Assembly (NCBI GenBank): GCA_964523015.1
Contig: CAZFXN010000047.1
Coordinates: forward strand, 1 to 22,523
Direction of reading: 5' to 3'
Source: JAWXBT01 sp964523015
Lineage (GTDB): Bacteria > Bdellovibrionota_C > UBA2361 > J135
DNA length: 22,523 bases
The stretch's first letter is position 1. The number at the start of each line of letters is the position of its first letter. The translations under genes and the position numbers were made by a program. The notes under the pieces were generated by a model. It was not told the origin of the DNA, ran no database searches, and was given only the letters and a program-made list of their open reading frames with translations. Positions 16,018 through 22,523 of the stretch are shown piece by piece.

Positions 16018-17754
16018 ATGATTTTGAAAGACAAAAGTTTTCTTTTAATATTACTCATCGCGATAATTTTAAACTTTACTGGGTTATCAAAGCCTTTTTC
16101 CAGCAAGGGAGAACCTCGTGAAGCTCTAGTTGCTCAAGCTATGCTTAAAACAGGCAATTGGATCTTACCATCAAGATATGGTGATGAATTTGCTACTAAA
16201 CCTCCTTTTGCTCATTGGATGATGGCTACTGCCTCATCCATAAATGGTCAAGTTACTGAGCTTACCTCTCGCCTTCCTTCTGTATTATTTTCACTTGCTG
16301 CTCTAATTGTTTTTTATCAATTTATTTTTAAAAACTACTCTGAAAAAACTGCATTACTATCCTCACTTATATTGATCTTTAGTGTTGAGTGGTTTAGATC
16401 TGCAAATGAAGCAAGGGTTGATATGATTCTCTCGGCAACCATGCTGATAGGTTTAATCTATTTATTTTACTGGTATCAGAGAAACCTAAAAGGATTTCCA
16501 GTTGTTTCAATTCTTGCTCTCAGTGCTGGATTTCTAACCAAAGGTCCTGTCGCCCTTGTTCTGCCTTTACTAATAATGATGATTTTTCTATTCCGAGAAG
16601 GGACAAAGTTTTCAAAAATAATTGTAGCTCTTTTAAAGTTTTCAATCCCAACAGTTGTAATCTCATCACTTTGGTATATCGCAGCCTATCTACAAGAAGG
16701 AGAGGCTTTTATTAATACAGTCCTACTTGAAAACCTAAAACGATTTGAGGGGACGATGGGGATCGGCGAAGATCCACATACTCATACAATTTGGTATCTT
16801 TATGGAACACTTCTTTTAGGATTTATTCCGACTACTTTTGTAATCTTATCTGATCTAAATAATCTAATAAAAAAATCTTTCGTTTCTGCAAAGGAATTTA
16901 ACTTCCCAAAAATTAGGCAATTTTTATCCTCTCTAAGCTCCACTACGAAATTTCAATTAATTTCAATCTTATGCTTTCTAATATTCTTCTCTATTCCTTC
17001 AAGCAAGAGAAGCGTTTATCTATTACCAATATATCCATTTCTTTCATTCTTTCTTGCCAATTATATTTTGAATCTCTATCAGGCAAGACCTATCGTTTTT
17101 AAAAGAGCTGTCTCAACTATTTTTTTCATTATTTTATTTGCTACAATTCTTTTAACTACTCTTTGTTTAATCGATATTACATTAATACGATCTCTAATAA
17201 CAAAAGAGCGTGCTTTTCTCGAAATTGCTTTCTATCAAAAAACTCTACAGTCGTTTTTTAGAGATATCTCTCTGATTACTTTGTTTCTCTGTATAGCACT
17301 AATCTCAACCTCTCTTTATGGGATAATATACTCATTGCAAAAAACAATTTCATATAAAAGACTGGCGACTATATCAGTAAACGGATTATTTTTGTTATTC
17401 TTTACCCTTCACTATGCGTTCCTTCCAGCACTGTCAAAAAGCCTTAGTCCTGTAAGTTTTGCTAAAGCAATAACCTCCTACTCCCCAAATCAAACAAATT
17501 TGTATAGTTATAATGCAAGATATTATAGTTTAGATTTCTATCTAAAAGGCAATTTGGATCTGATTTTAGATGAGCTTCCTGCTGAAAATATATACTTTGT
17601 AGTTGTTGAGCCTGAATTAAGAGCTAAATTCTTAGTGAATCATCAAAATACTTTCAAAGTTGAGGAAATTTTAACCTCTACTAACCCTATTGAGAGAACA
17701 AATAAGATTCTGTCAGTATATAAAGTCACTAGAATGAATGTTTCTACTAGCTAA
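16018..17754 (+). CDS. ArnT-like glycosyltransferase family 39
   Basis: The 578-residue protein is a polytopic GT-C enzyme. After the first membrane helix come GEPREALVAQAML (31-43, the acidic first periplasmic loop), GNWILPSRYG and FATKPPFAHWMMA (58-70), which match ArnT and related GT39 enzymes. Many helices follow, then a smaller soluble C-terminal part with strands (about 500-578). Such enzymes use polyprenyl-phosphate sugars in the periplasm to modify lipid A, proteins or other glycans. It ends the run of three plus-strand genes and may cooperate with the divergent flippase operon. A low-GC hairpin follows 45 nt after the stop. Confidence 0.9.
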   Translation: MILKDKSFLLILLIAIILNFTGLSKPFSSKGEPREALVAQAMLKTGNWILPSRYGDEFATKPPFAHWMMATASSINGQVTELTSRLPSVLFSLAALIVFYQFIFKNYSEKTALLSSLILIFSVEWFRSANEARVDMILSATMLIGLIYLFYWYQRNLKGFPVVSILALSAGFLTKGPVALVLPLLIMMIFLFREGTKFSKIIVALLKFSIPTVVISSLWYIAAYLQEGEAFINTVLLENLKRFEGTMGIGEDPHTHTIWYLYGTLLLGFIPTTFVILSDLNNLIKKSFVSAKEFNFPKIRQFLSSLSSTTKFQLISILCFLIFFSIPSSKRSVYLLPIYPFLSFFLANYILNLYQARPIVFKRAVSTIFFIILFATILLTTLCLIDITLIRSLITKERAFLEIAFYQKTLQSFFRDISLITLFLCIALISTSLYGIIYSLQKTISYKRLATISVNGLFLLFFTLHYAFLPALSKSLSPVSFAKAITSYSPNQTNLYSYNARYYSLDFYLKGNLDLILDELPAENIYFVVVEPELRAKFLVNHQNTFKVEEILTSTNPIERTNKILSVYKVTRMNVSTS

Positions 17755-17797
17755 ATTCTCTAGTTATTTAAACTATTAACCCAACTATGTAGGTGAA

Positions 17798-17821
17798 ATG
17801 ATGAAATTTAAGGAATTTTAA
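17798..17821 (+). other. Seven-codon open frame in the leader region
   Basis: ATGATG..TAA encodes MMKFKEF with AGGTG just upstream, and most of it lies inside the 17800-17829 hairpin. This may be coincidence, because short AT-rich frames are common. A leader peptide is possible but not shown. Confidence 0.15.
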
Positions 17822-17829
17822 ATTTCATC
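17800..17829 (+). terminator. Perfect 12-bp inverted repeat after the GT39 gene
   Basis: GATGAAATTTAA (17800-17811) and TTAAATTTCATC (17818-17829) pair without mismatch around a 6-nt loop. The stem is AT-rich and lacks a U-tract, so it is a weak terminator at best. An operator dyad is the alternative. Confidence 0.4.
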
Positions 17830-17851
17830 GTGGTTAGTTTTATCAAACTGG

Positions 17852-17857
17852 TAGAAT
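17852..17857 (+). promoter_or_regulatory. Putative -10 for the HEAT-like gene
   Basis: TAGAAT would start transcription near 17863-17865, which is the first base of the long stem at 17862-17913. No clear -35 is seen, so support is modest. Confidence 0.35.
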
Positions 17858-17861
17858 ACCC

Positions 17862-17913
17862 ATTAGAGATTAAGTTTAAATTTTATCAAAATTACTTAAT
17901 GTGGATCTCTAAT
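17862..17913 (+). promoter_or_regulatory. Three-part stem-loop leader of the HEAT-like gene
   Basis: ATTAGAGAT (17862-17870) pairs with ATCTCTAAT (17905-17913), then TAAGT (17871-17875) with ACTTA (17894-17898), then AATTTT (17879-17884) with AAAATT (17888-17893). A 6-nt bulge (17899-17904) interrupts the 3' strand. The foot of the stem ends 4 nt before the ribosome site (AGG, 17918-17920), which itself stays free. Confidence 0.55.
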
Positions 17914-17926
17914 TGGCAGGTTACCT

Positions 17927-18724
17927 ATGACAGATTTAGATCCGAAGATCCCTCCGCAGGCAACAGAATTACATGATCAGAAAAATATCAGCCTTTTTGA
18001 CGATCTGATGTATTCAATTGGTAACTGGTATCCATCCACAGATTCTATTCTAAAAAGCAACGACCCTGATTTTTTAAAAGCATCTCTTACTTTCTCTCCG
18101 GATCTCGATAGAACTGCAGAAATACCAATGGAAGAGATCGGCTCAATGACATCACATATTCATAGAGCTGCATTTGCTCGTCTTTCTCAATTAGTTGAGG
18201 ATGGCTTTACCGCTGAATTAGATAACAATGCGAATAACGAACTTGCTCCTACTGCAATTACCAGCAATAACGAAAAAGCCTCTTTAGGTAGGGAAGCGCT
18301 AGATGTTTTGATTGAAGCTGTCCCTGTTAAAGGCACCTCTTCACAGCGCTCTGATTTATGTTTGTTACTAAAAGGTCACCCTGAATACTCTGATCAAGTA
18401 TTAACTATGCTTGAAGACCCCTATAGCAAAGTAAGAATTACAGCAGGTCTTGTTTTAGGAGGTATGATTAACAACAAAGGTGATGACCCAAATCAATTTC
18501 AGAAAGAGTTAGAAACAAAAATTGTTGAGTTCTCCTCTGCACTCGATCTTTCTAAACACCCCGAAAGAGCCGAAGCCGTTTGTTACGCACTAAAGGGATC
18601 CTCTTCAAAAGCAGCATTAGATGCTGTTACCTTTATTGCAGAAAATACACATTCTGGGACAGCCGAATACGTTGCAGCAAAGATAGCAAAATCTATGCAA
18701 AAACCTGGCATAATTGCAGCTTAA
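17927..18724 (+). CDS. Unrecognised helical, HEAT-like repeat protein
   Basis: No known family is recognised. The 265-residue product is soluble, acidic and has no signal peptide or membrane helix. The first 120 residues are polar and Asn-rich (STDSILKSN; a linker-like NNANNELAP). From about 120 the sequence reads as repeated short helices with Leu/Ala faces: GREALDVLIEAV, SDLCLLLKGH, YSKVRITAGLVLGGM, RAEAVCYALKG, KAALDAVTFIAENT and AEYVAAKIAKSM. This is the texture of HEAT or other alpha-solenoid repeats, which usually bind protein partners. The start is fixed by AGG with a 6-nt spacer. It forms its own transcription unit, with a structured leader and its own terminator. Function is unknown. 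Confidence 0.75.
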   Translation: MTDLDPKIPPQATELHDQKNISLFDDLMYSIGNWYPSTDSILKSNDPDFLKASLTFSPDLDRTAEIPMEEIGSMTSHIHRAAFARLSQLVEDGFTAELDNNANNELAPTAITSNNEKASLGREALDVLIEAVPVKGTSSQRSDLCLLLKGHPEYSDQVLTMLEDPYSKVRITAGLVLGGMINNKGDDPNQFQKELETKIVEFSSALDLSKHPERAEAVCYALKGSSSKAALDAVTFIAENTHSGTAEYVAAKIAKSMQKPGIIAA

Positions 18725-18731
18725 GACAATG

Positions 18732-18779
18732 AAAGACCCCGTTTACCGATCCTCAAAGGTCCCTTTACGAGGTCTTTTT
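18732..18779 (+). terminator. Intrinsic terminator of the HEAT-like gene
   Basis: AAAGACC (18732-18738) pairs with GGTCTTT (18771-18777); after one C-A mismatch, CGT (18740-18742) pairs with ACG (18767-18769). The stem is followed by U (18775-18779). It starts 7 nt after the stop of the plus gene and runs into the stop of the FMN reductase, so it may act on both strands. Confidence 0.75.
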
Positions 18780-19356
18780 AAGAATTTAACCTTTTTGAAA
18801 ATTCAAATACTTTAACACCAACTGCACTTACTAGTTTTAATTTGCCAGCATCCTTAAGCATTCCCTCTTCGTCAAAAGCATCAAACGCTTGAGAAACTGT
18901 GACCTGATCAGGCAGAACAGTTACTTTAATGTTACCCAGGATTGATCTCAAACTACTAAGTCCTCTCACTCCTCCAAATCCACTAGGTGAGGCGCTTAGT
19001 AAACCAGCAACTTTGCCATCAAAAGCAGCTAATGCTTTTGCGTCTCCCGCCTGTCTTGATAACCAATCAATCGTATTTTTAAGTACTGCCGAGATAGAGC
19101 TATTATATTCTGGACTAGCAATAATTAATCCATGACTCTGCATAAACAGCTCTTTGAGTTTTTTAGCATTTTCTGGTAACCCATTTTTATCCTCGTCATC
19201 CTGATCATAGATCGGCATAGGATATTCTTTAAGATCGATATAGTTCACATCTGCACCTGCTTTACGTGCTGCTTCCGCAGCTATCTTTGCTAATAATTTA
19301 TTGTAAGAACCCTCTCTCAGGCTTCCAGCCATAGCTATAATTTTTACAGTTGTCAT
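18778..19356 (-). CDS. NADPH-dependent FMN reductase family protein
   Basis: The 192-residue protein has the flavodoxin-like fold of the NADPH-dependent FMN reductase family (chromate, quinone or azo reductases). The FMN phosphate loop AGSLREGSYNK lies at about 10-20, and SPEYNSSISAVLKNTIDWL is the family's second flavin loop. A SPSGFGGVRGL turn near 120 also fits. It would pass two electrons from NAD(P)H to quinones or other acceptors. Strong GGAGG (19361-19365) precedes the ATG. Two inverted repeats lie upstream at 19381-19420 and could hold its promoter and operator. The natural substrate is unknown. Confidence 0.92.
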   Translation of the reverse strand: MTTVKIIAMAGSLREGSYNKLLAKIAAEAARKAGADVNYIDLKEYPMPIYDQDDEDKNGLPENAKKLKELFMQSHGLIIASPEYNSSISAVLKNTIDWLSRQAGDAKALAAFDGKVAGLLSASPSGFGGVRGLSSLRSILGNIKVTVLPDQVTVSQAFDAFDEEGMLKDAGKLKLVSAVGVKVFEFSKRLNS

Positions 19357-19380
19357 TATTCCTCCAATAGCAACTTCATA

Positions 19381-19404
19381 AGATCAGATAAATTTAGCTG
19401 ATCT
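19381..19404 (-). promoter_or_regulatory. 24-bp dyad upstream of the FMN reductase
   Basis: AGATCAG and CTGATCT form perfect 7-bp arms with a 10-bp spacer, 25 bp before the start codon. This shape fits a dimeric repressor operator better than a terminator, though an RNA hairpin is also possible. Confidence 0.4.
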
Positions 19405-19420
19405 AAAGATTGAATCTTTA
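19404..19420 (-). repeat. Second, tight inverted repeat
   Basis: TAAAGAT (19404-19410) and ATCTTTA (19414-19420) are perfect 7-bp arms with a 3-nt loop. It abuts the 19381-19404 dyad, sharing base 19404. Together they form a compact two-part site. Confidence 0.4.
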
Positions 19421-19434
19421 AAATACAGCAAATA

Positions 19435-19450
19435 CCCTATCACTTTAGGG
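19435..19450 (-). terminator. Weak terminator of the histidine kinase gene
   Basis: Read on the minus strand, CCCTA-AAGTGA-TAGGG is followed by TATTTGCTGTATTTT, a short stem with a broken U-rich tail, 32 nt past the kinase stop. Confidence 0.35.
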
Positions 19451-19481
19451 GGGCACAAGGCCAATCAAGAAAATTGAAATT

Positions 19482-21416
19482 TTAGCAGAATTTAGAAAGG
19501 GTCTTAAAAAGCTTGGTTCGATCAACAGGTTTAGTTAAGTACTCATCCATGCCAACCTCAAGGCATCGGTCTTTATCAGTCTCTAGAGCATGTGCTGTTA
19601 GTGCAATAATTGGAATTCTAGAACCATCCTTCCCCTCTTTTGCTCTGATACGTTGAGTAGTCTCATATCCATCCATAATAGGCATTTGGCAGTCCATGAG
19701 GATTAGATCAAATTTATTCTTCTCTAAGGAATCCAAAGCCTCTTGTCCATTGTTCGCAACATTAACTTTGCAACCAAACTTCCCAAGCATGGCTCGAAAT
19801 AGCTTACAATTTACAATGTTGTCTTCAACTAAAAGGATAAATAAATTTAATTCAGTTTTTCTTTGAATATCGTTATTCTCTTTTATCTTTATTGATGCAG
19901 CAGTTTCATCTTCAGCTAAGGATTTCATCGGAATAGAAAAGCTAAATCTACTACCTACTCCAAGGATACTTTTAACCCCTAACTGTCCTCCAAGCAGTGA
20001 TACAAGCCGATTTGAAATTGAAAGCCCTAATCCTGTTCCACCATAAAGTCTAGTTGTGTATTCTTCAGCTTGAGTAAATGATTCAAATATTTTTTCAATC
20101 ATATCTGATCTAATACCGATCCCAGTATCAGAAACAGCAAAAAAAACATCGAGCCTTTCATCTAAAGCTACTGTCCCCTCGATGTAACAAACTATAACTC
20201 CTTTTGGTGGCGTAAATTTAATAGAATTGCCGATTAAATTTACTAGAACCTGCCGAATTCGGTCTGAATCACCAACCAGGATATCAGGAAGATCCCCTTG
20301 AAAAAACGAAAAGATATCTACTTCCTTTTCTATTGCAGCAATTTTAAAAAGCTTAATAACTTCTTCTACTAATTCCCTAATAGAGAAAGATTCTCTGATA
20401 ATCTGTACCTTTCCTGACTCTATTTTTGCAAAATCAAGAACATCATTGATAATAACTAACAAGCCAGAAGCTGCTGATTTTACCGATTGTAAATTTTCTC
20501 TCTGGTCATCATTAAGGTCAGTTCCCAAAACCAAATCAGTCATACCAATAATAGCAGTCATCGGCGTTCTTATTTCATGACTAGTAGCAGCTAAAAAACT
20601 ACTCTTTGCTTCACTTGCTAGATTAGCTTTTTTTAAGGCATTATCTAACTCAAAATTTTTCTCTGTTAAAAGACCTGCCGCAATTTTAAGCTCTCTTTGA
20701 GCCTTAGTCCTAAGTTCTATCTCATAGAAAAGCTCATCATTTATTTCATCAGCATGACTTTTCTCCTCTTGTACAATGTTGAGAAGCTCTTGATTTTGTA
20801 AACCTAAAATAAGTGATTGCTCGATTGCTTTATGAGTTCGATTTCCTGATAGAATAAGGATTACCGCGTACAAACCCACAAGAAGGGCCATTCCAAAGGA
20901 TAGGTGGTCACTCTGCATAATAAAGCATCCAGCAAGAGGTAGTAGAGCAGGCACAATATACAAGCTTGGCAGGTAGTGAATCGGTGAAAGAACCGCCACC
21001 GATCCGGCAGTCATTCCTCCAAGTATAAAAATAATAAAAGAAAGATATATTGGCTCATTTGGTGTAAAAAACAGATATCCGGCCACTCCCCACAAAACTC
21101 CGGAAGCAAAGACTCCAAAAGCAAATAACTTTGCCCAGCTTCTTTCCCTAGTCTGACCATCTCTTTTGTAGATAAATCCAAGATACCCTCTTAATACAGT
21201 TATCAAAGCAAGAGATGCAAACCAGCTAATCACAATTTCAGGAGTACTTCTGTGCCACTCAACAATTGCTAAAATAACTCCATTGATCAGACTTATTGCT
21301 AAGGAGAGACTTCCTTGGTCAAAGAGAAGATGAATCTTTTGTAGACCAAGATCGCTAGCGTATGGACGCATTGACGGTGTCACCGGTATAGATGATCGGT
21401 TTAATTTGGATAGCAC
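19482..21416 (-). CDS. Hybrid sensor histidine kinase with receiver domain
   Basis: The 644-residue protein begins with about six membrane helices (residues 35-190) of no named sensor type. A coiled-coil linker (205-265) leads to a HisKA domain with SHEIRTP (phospho-acceptor His280), an ATPase domain with Asn397 (N box), DTGIGI (430-435) and GGTGLGL (459-465). A receiver domain from about 525 has acidic Glu531/Asp532, phospho-acceptor Asp575 in LILMDCQMP and Lys629 in LTKP. All catalytic residues are present. There is no HPt or output domain, so an unlinked HPt or regulator must take the phosphate. The GTG start at 21416 has GGGAAG upstream; an ATG at 21371 would remove 15 residues. No target gene is evident nearby. 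Confidence 0.93.
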   Translation of the reverse strand: MLSKLNRSSIPVTPSMRPYASDLGLQKIHLLFDQGSLSLAISLINGVILAIVEWHRSTPEIVISWFASLALITVLRGYLGFIYKRDGQTRERSWAKLFAFGVFASGVLWGVAGYLFFTPNEPIYLSFIIFILGGMTAGSVAVLSPIHYLPSLYIVPALLPLAGCFIMQSDHLSFGMALLVGLYAVILILSGNRTHKAIEQSLILGLQNQELLNIVQEEKSHADEINDELFYEIELRTKAQRELKIAAGLLTEKNFELDNALKKANLASEAKSSFLAATSHEIRTPMTAIIGMTDLVLGTDLNDDQRENLQSVKSAASGLLVIINDVLDFAKIESGKVQIIRESFSIRELVEEVIKLFKIAAIEKEVDIFSFFQGDLPDILVGDSDRIRQVLVNLIGNSIKFTPPKGVIVCYIEGTVALDERLDVFFAVSDTGIGIRSDMIEKIFESFTQAEEYTTRLYGGTGLGLSISNRLVSLLGGQLGVKSILGVGSRFSFSIPMKSLAEDETAASIKIKENNDIQRKTELNLFILLVEDNIVNCKLFRAMLGKFGCKVNVANNGQEALDSLEKNKFDLILMDCQMPIMDGYETTQRIRAKEGKDGSRIPIIALTAHALETDKDRCLEVGMDEYLTKPVDRTKLFKTLSKFC

Positions 21417-21491
21417 GACGATTTACTTCCCACACTTCTTTAACCTTAGTAGTGTCGGAATATTTAGGGTATTTCTGAATCGAAAGGTGAA

Positions 21492-22346
21492 TTAATTAAC
21501 TGGTTCTAATAACTTAATAAAACTTTGAACTTCAATCTTTGCAGTCTCCATATCCTTTAAATGAGGGGTCTCTAAAATCATAGGAATATGGCTAATTGAG
21601 GGATGATTAACAAATTTTCGTAGACCCGCCCAACCTATTGATCCATCGCCAATATTTTCATGCCTATCTTTTTTTGAACTATGAGGAACTTTGCTGTCAT
21701 TGACGTGGATCGCCCACACTTTATCAAAACCAAAGTTCGCCCCTATGGCAGCTATTACTTCTTCCAAATCTTGAACCAGATCATATCCACTTGCCCACAT
21801 GTGTTGGGTATCAAGCGCAAATCCTACCCGCTCAGGCTTACCTGCCAAGCGATAAATCTCCGCTAGCTGCTCCATTTTAGAGCCAATTACTTTGCCACTT
21901 CCAGCAGCTACCTCAAGAAGCAATCTTGAATTATTCTTTGATTCATTTAGGATCCAATTAATTCCATCAGCTACCTGTGTAAATCCTACAGTTTCATCCT
22001 CTTGATCCTTTAAGCTACCAACATGAACTATGACACCATCTCCACCAATTCGAGCAGCAAGATCTAAATAATGGACCAATGATAGTTTTGATAATTGAAA
22101 TTTCTGAGGATCGGGGTTTGCTAGATTGATTAAATATATCGCATGAAAAAAAACTCGTTGAACTTTGGAGATCTCACGTCTCTCTAAAAATTTATCCTCA
22201 AATCCCTTTGGATATGGTTTAGAATTCCATTTTTGTGGTGGCGAGGGGTGGAGTTGAATTGAGTTAACTCCCAATTCATCGCCATTAATCAGGGCATTTT
22301 CAATACCACCAGATGATGATACATGGCATCCAAAAAAACGGTTCAT
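21492..22346 (-). CDS. nfo: Endonuclease IV (AP endonuclease)
   Basis: The 284-residue enzyme has all nine zinc ligands of E. coli Nfo at matching places: His68, His108, Glu145, Asp179, His182, His214, Asp227, His229 and Glu259, in motifs such as IHVNDSK and SSKKDRHENIGDG. It cuts the DNA backbone 5' to abasic sites and some oxidised bases in base excision repair. The QLHPSPPQKW segment and LEVAAGSG replace the usual FTKNPRQW and LENTAGQG of proteobacterial Nfo, so this is a divergent branch. It is upstream of the kinase gene on the same strand, with a 75-nt gap. No Shine-Dalgarno is obvious before the ATG. Confidence 0.95.
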   Translation of the reverse strand: MNRFFGCHVSSSGGIENALINGDELGVNSIQLHPSPPQKWNSKPYPKGFEDKFLERREISKVQRVFFHAIYLINLANPDPQKFQLSKLSLVHYLDLAARIGGDGVIVHVGSLKDQEDETVGFTQVADGINWILNESKNNSRLLLEVAAGSGKVIGSKMEQLAEIYRLAGKPERVGFALDTQHMWASGYDLVQDLEEVIAAIGANFGFDKVWAIHVNDSKVPHSSKKDRHENIGDGSIGWAGLRKFVNHPSISHIPMILETPHLKDMETAKIEVQSFIKLLEPVN

Positions 22347-22419
22347 GTTAGTCTATGAGAGTTTACTAGCCTTAGAGAGTTTATTGGTAAATTGATGAAG
22401 CGACGAAGCAGTTAGCCAT

Positions 22420-22481
22420 AGGCCCCAACTTTAGTCCCTCTAGTCAGCTAAAAAGCTCCTAGAGACTAAACTTGGGTGCCT
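22420..22481. repeat. Long imperfect hairpin at the right edge
   Basis: AGGC (22420-22423) to GCCT (22478-22481) closes a stem. CCCAA (22424-22428) pairs with TTGGG (22472-22476), TTTAGTC (22430-22436) with GACTAAA (22464-22470), TCTAG (22439-22443) with CTAGA (22459-22463 shifted by one), and AGCT-AAAA-AGCT (22446-22457) forms the tip. One mismatch and small bulges interrupt it. GTTA (22411-22414) and TAAC (22489-22492) flank it as extra inverted ends. There is no U-tract, so it is probably not an intrinsic terminator. Confidence 0.6.
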
Positions 22482-22523
22482 AGGCAAATAACTGGGGATG
22501 GAGTAATTTACGCTAGATTAATT

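Noticed and set aside
22411..22492. Integron attC site
   Set aside because: The hairpin ends read GTTA...TAAC, the reverse of the attC arrangement (YAAC...GTTR), no integrase or gene cassette is present, and the stem lacks the usual unpaired-base pattern.

Overview
The window is an AT-rich stretch of a Gram-negative bacterial chromosome. Evidence for this is a tRNA gene with an encoded CCA end, several lipoprotein and secretion signals, a retropepsin/7TM/glutamate-ligase operon best known from Proteobacteria, and a Wzx-type flippase with sugar transferases. The lineage cannot be fixed from the sequence. A proteobacterium-like organism is most likely, but some proteins (the crotonase and the endonuclease IV variant) look more like those of other phyla. 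There is no integrase, transposase, phage gene or CRISPR array. Genes are tightly packed and all appear intact.

Layout: (1) 1-52 is the 3' part of a tRNA-Asp. (2) 164-2517 carries small envelope genes: a triple-BON lipoprotein on the minus strand, a 26-residue membrane peptide, a two-helix membrane protein with a zinc ribbon, and a BamE-like secreted protein or lipoprotein. (3) 2604-7094 is a peptide-ligase/protease neighbourhood. A DUF1704 (QEGLA/MATCAP-like) metallopeptidase and a cysteine-rich lipoprotein on the plus strand converge on a minus-strand operon of a periplasmic retropepsin-like protein, an inactive-transglutaminase/7TM protein and an alpha-L-glutamate-ligase-like ATP-grasp enzyme. 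(4) A CorA transporter follows at 7292-8356. (5) 8364-13967 is a minus-strand operon reading flippase, methyltransferase, GT4 glycosyltransferase, zinc-finger methyltransferase, with a DNA photolyase as its last gene. (6) 14084-17754 is a plus-strand run of a crotonase, a membrane-DCC (DUF393) fusion protein and an ArnT-like GT39 transferase. (7) 17927-18724 encodes an unrecognised alpha-helical, HEAT-like protein with a highly structured leader and a clear terminator. (8) 18778-22346, minus strand, holds an FMN reductase, a hybrid histidine kinase and endonuclease IV. The window ends in a long imperfect hairpin.

Regions 5 and 6 diverge from 13968-14083. They probably both serve a cell-surface glycan or glycolipid: the flippase, GT4 and methyltransferases build and move a lipid-linked sugar, and the GT39 enzyme could transfer sugars from a polyprenyl carrier. 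The photolyase and endonuclease IV are DNA repair genes with no obvious link to their neighbours.

The points most worth following are the peptide-ligase/protease neighbourhood with its DUF1704 and Cys-rich partners, the stem-loop leader of the HEAT-like gene, the crotonase/DCC/GT39 cluster, and the long hairpin at the right edge.
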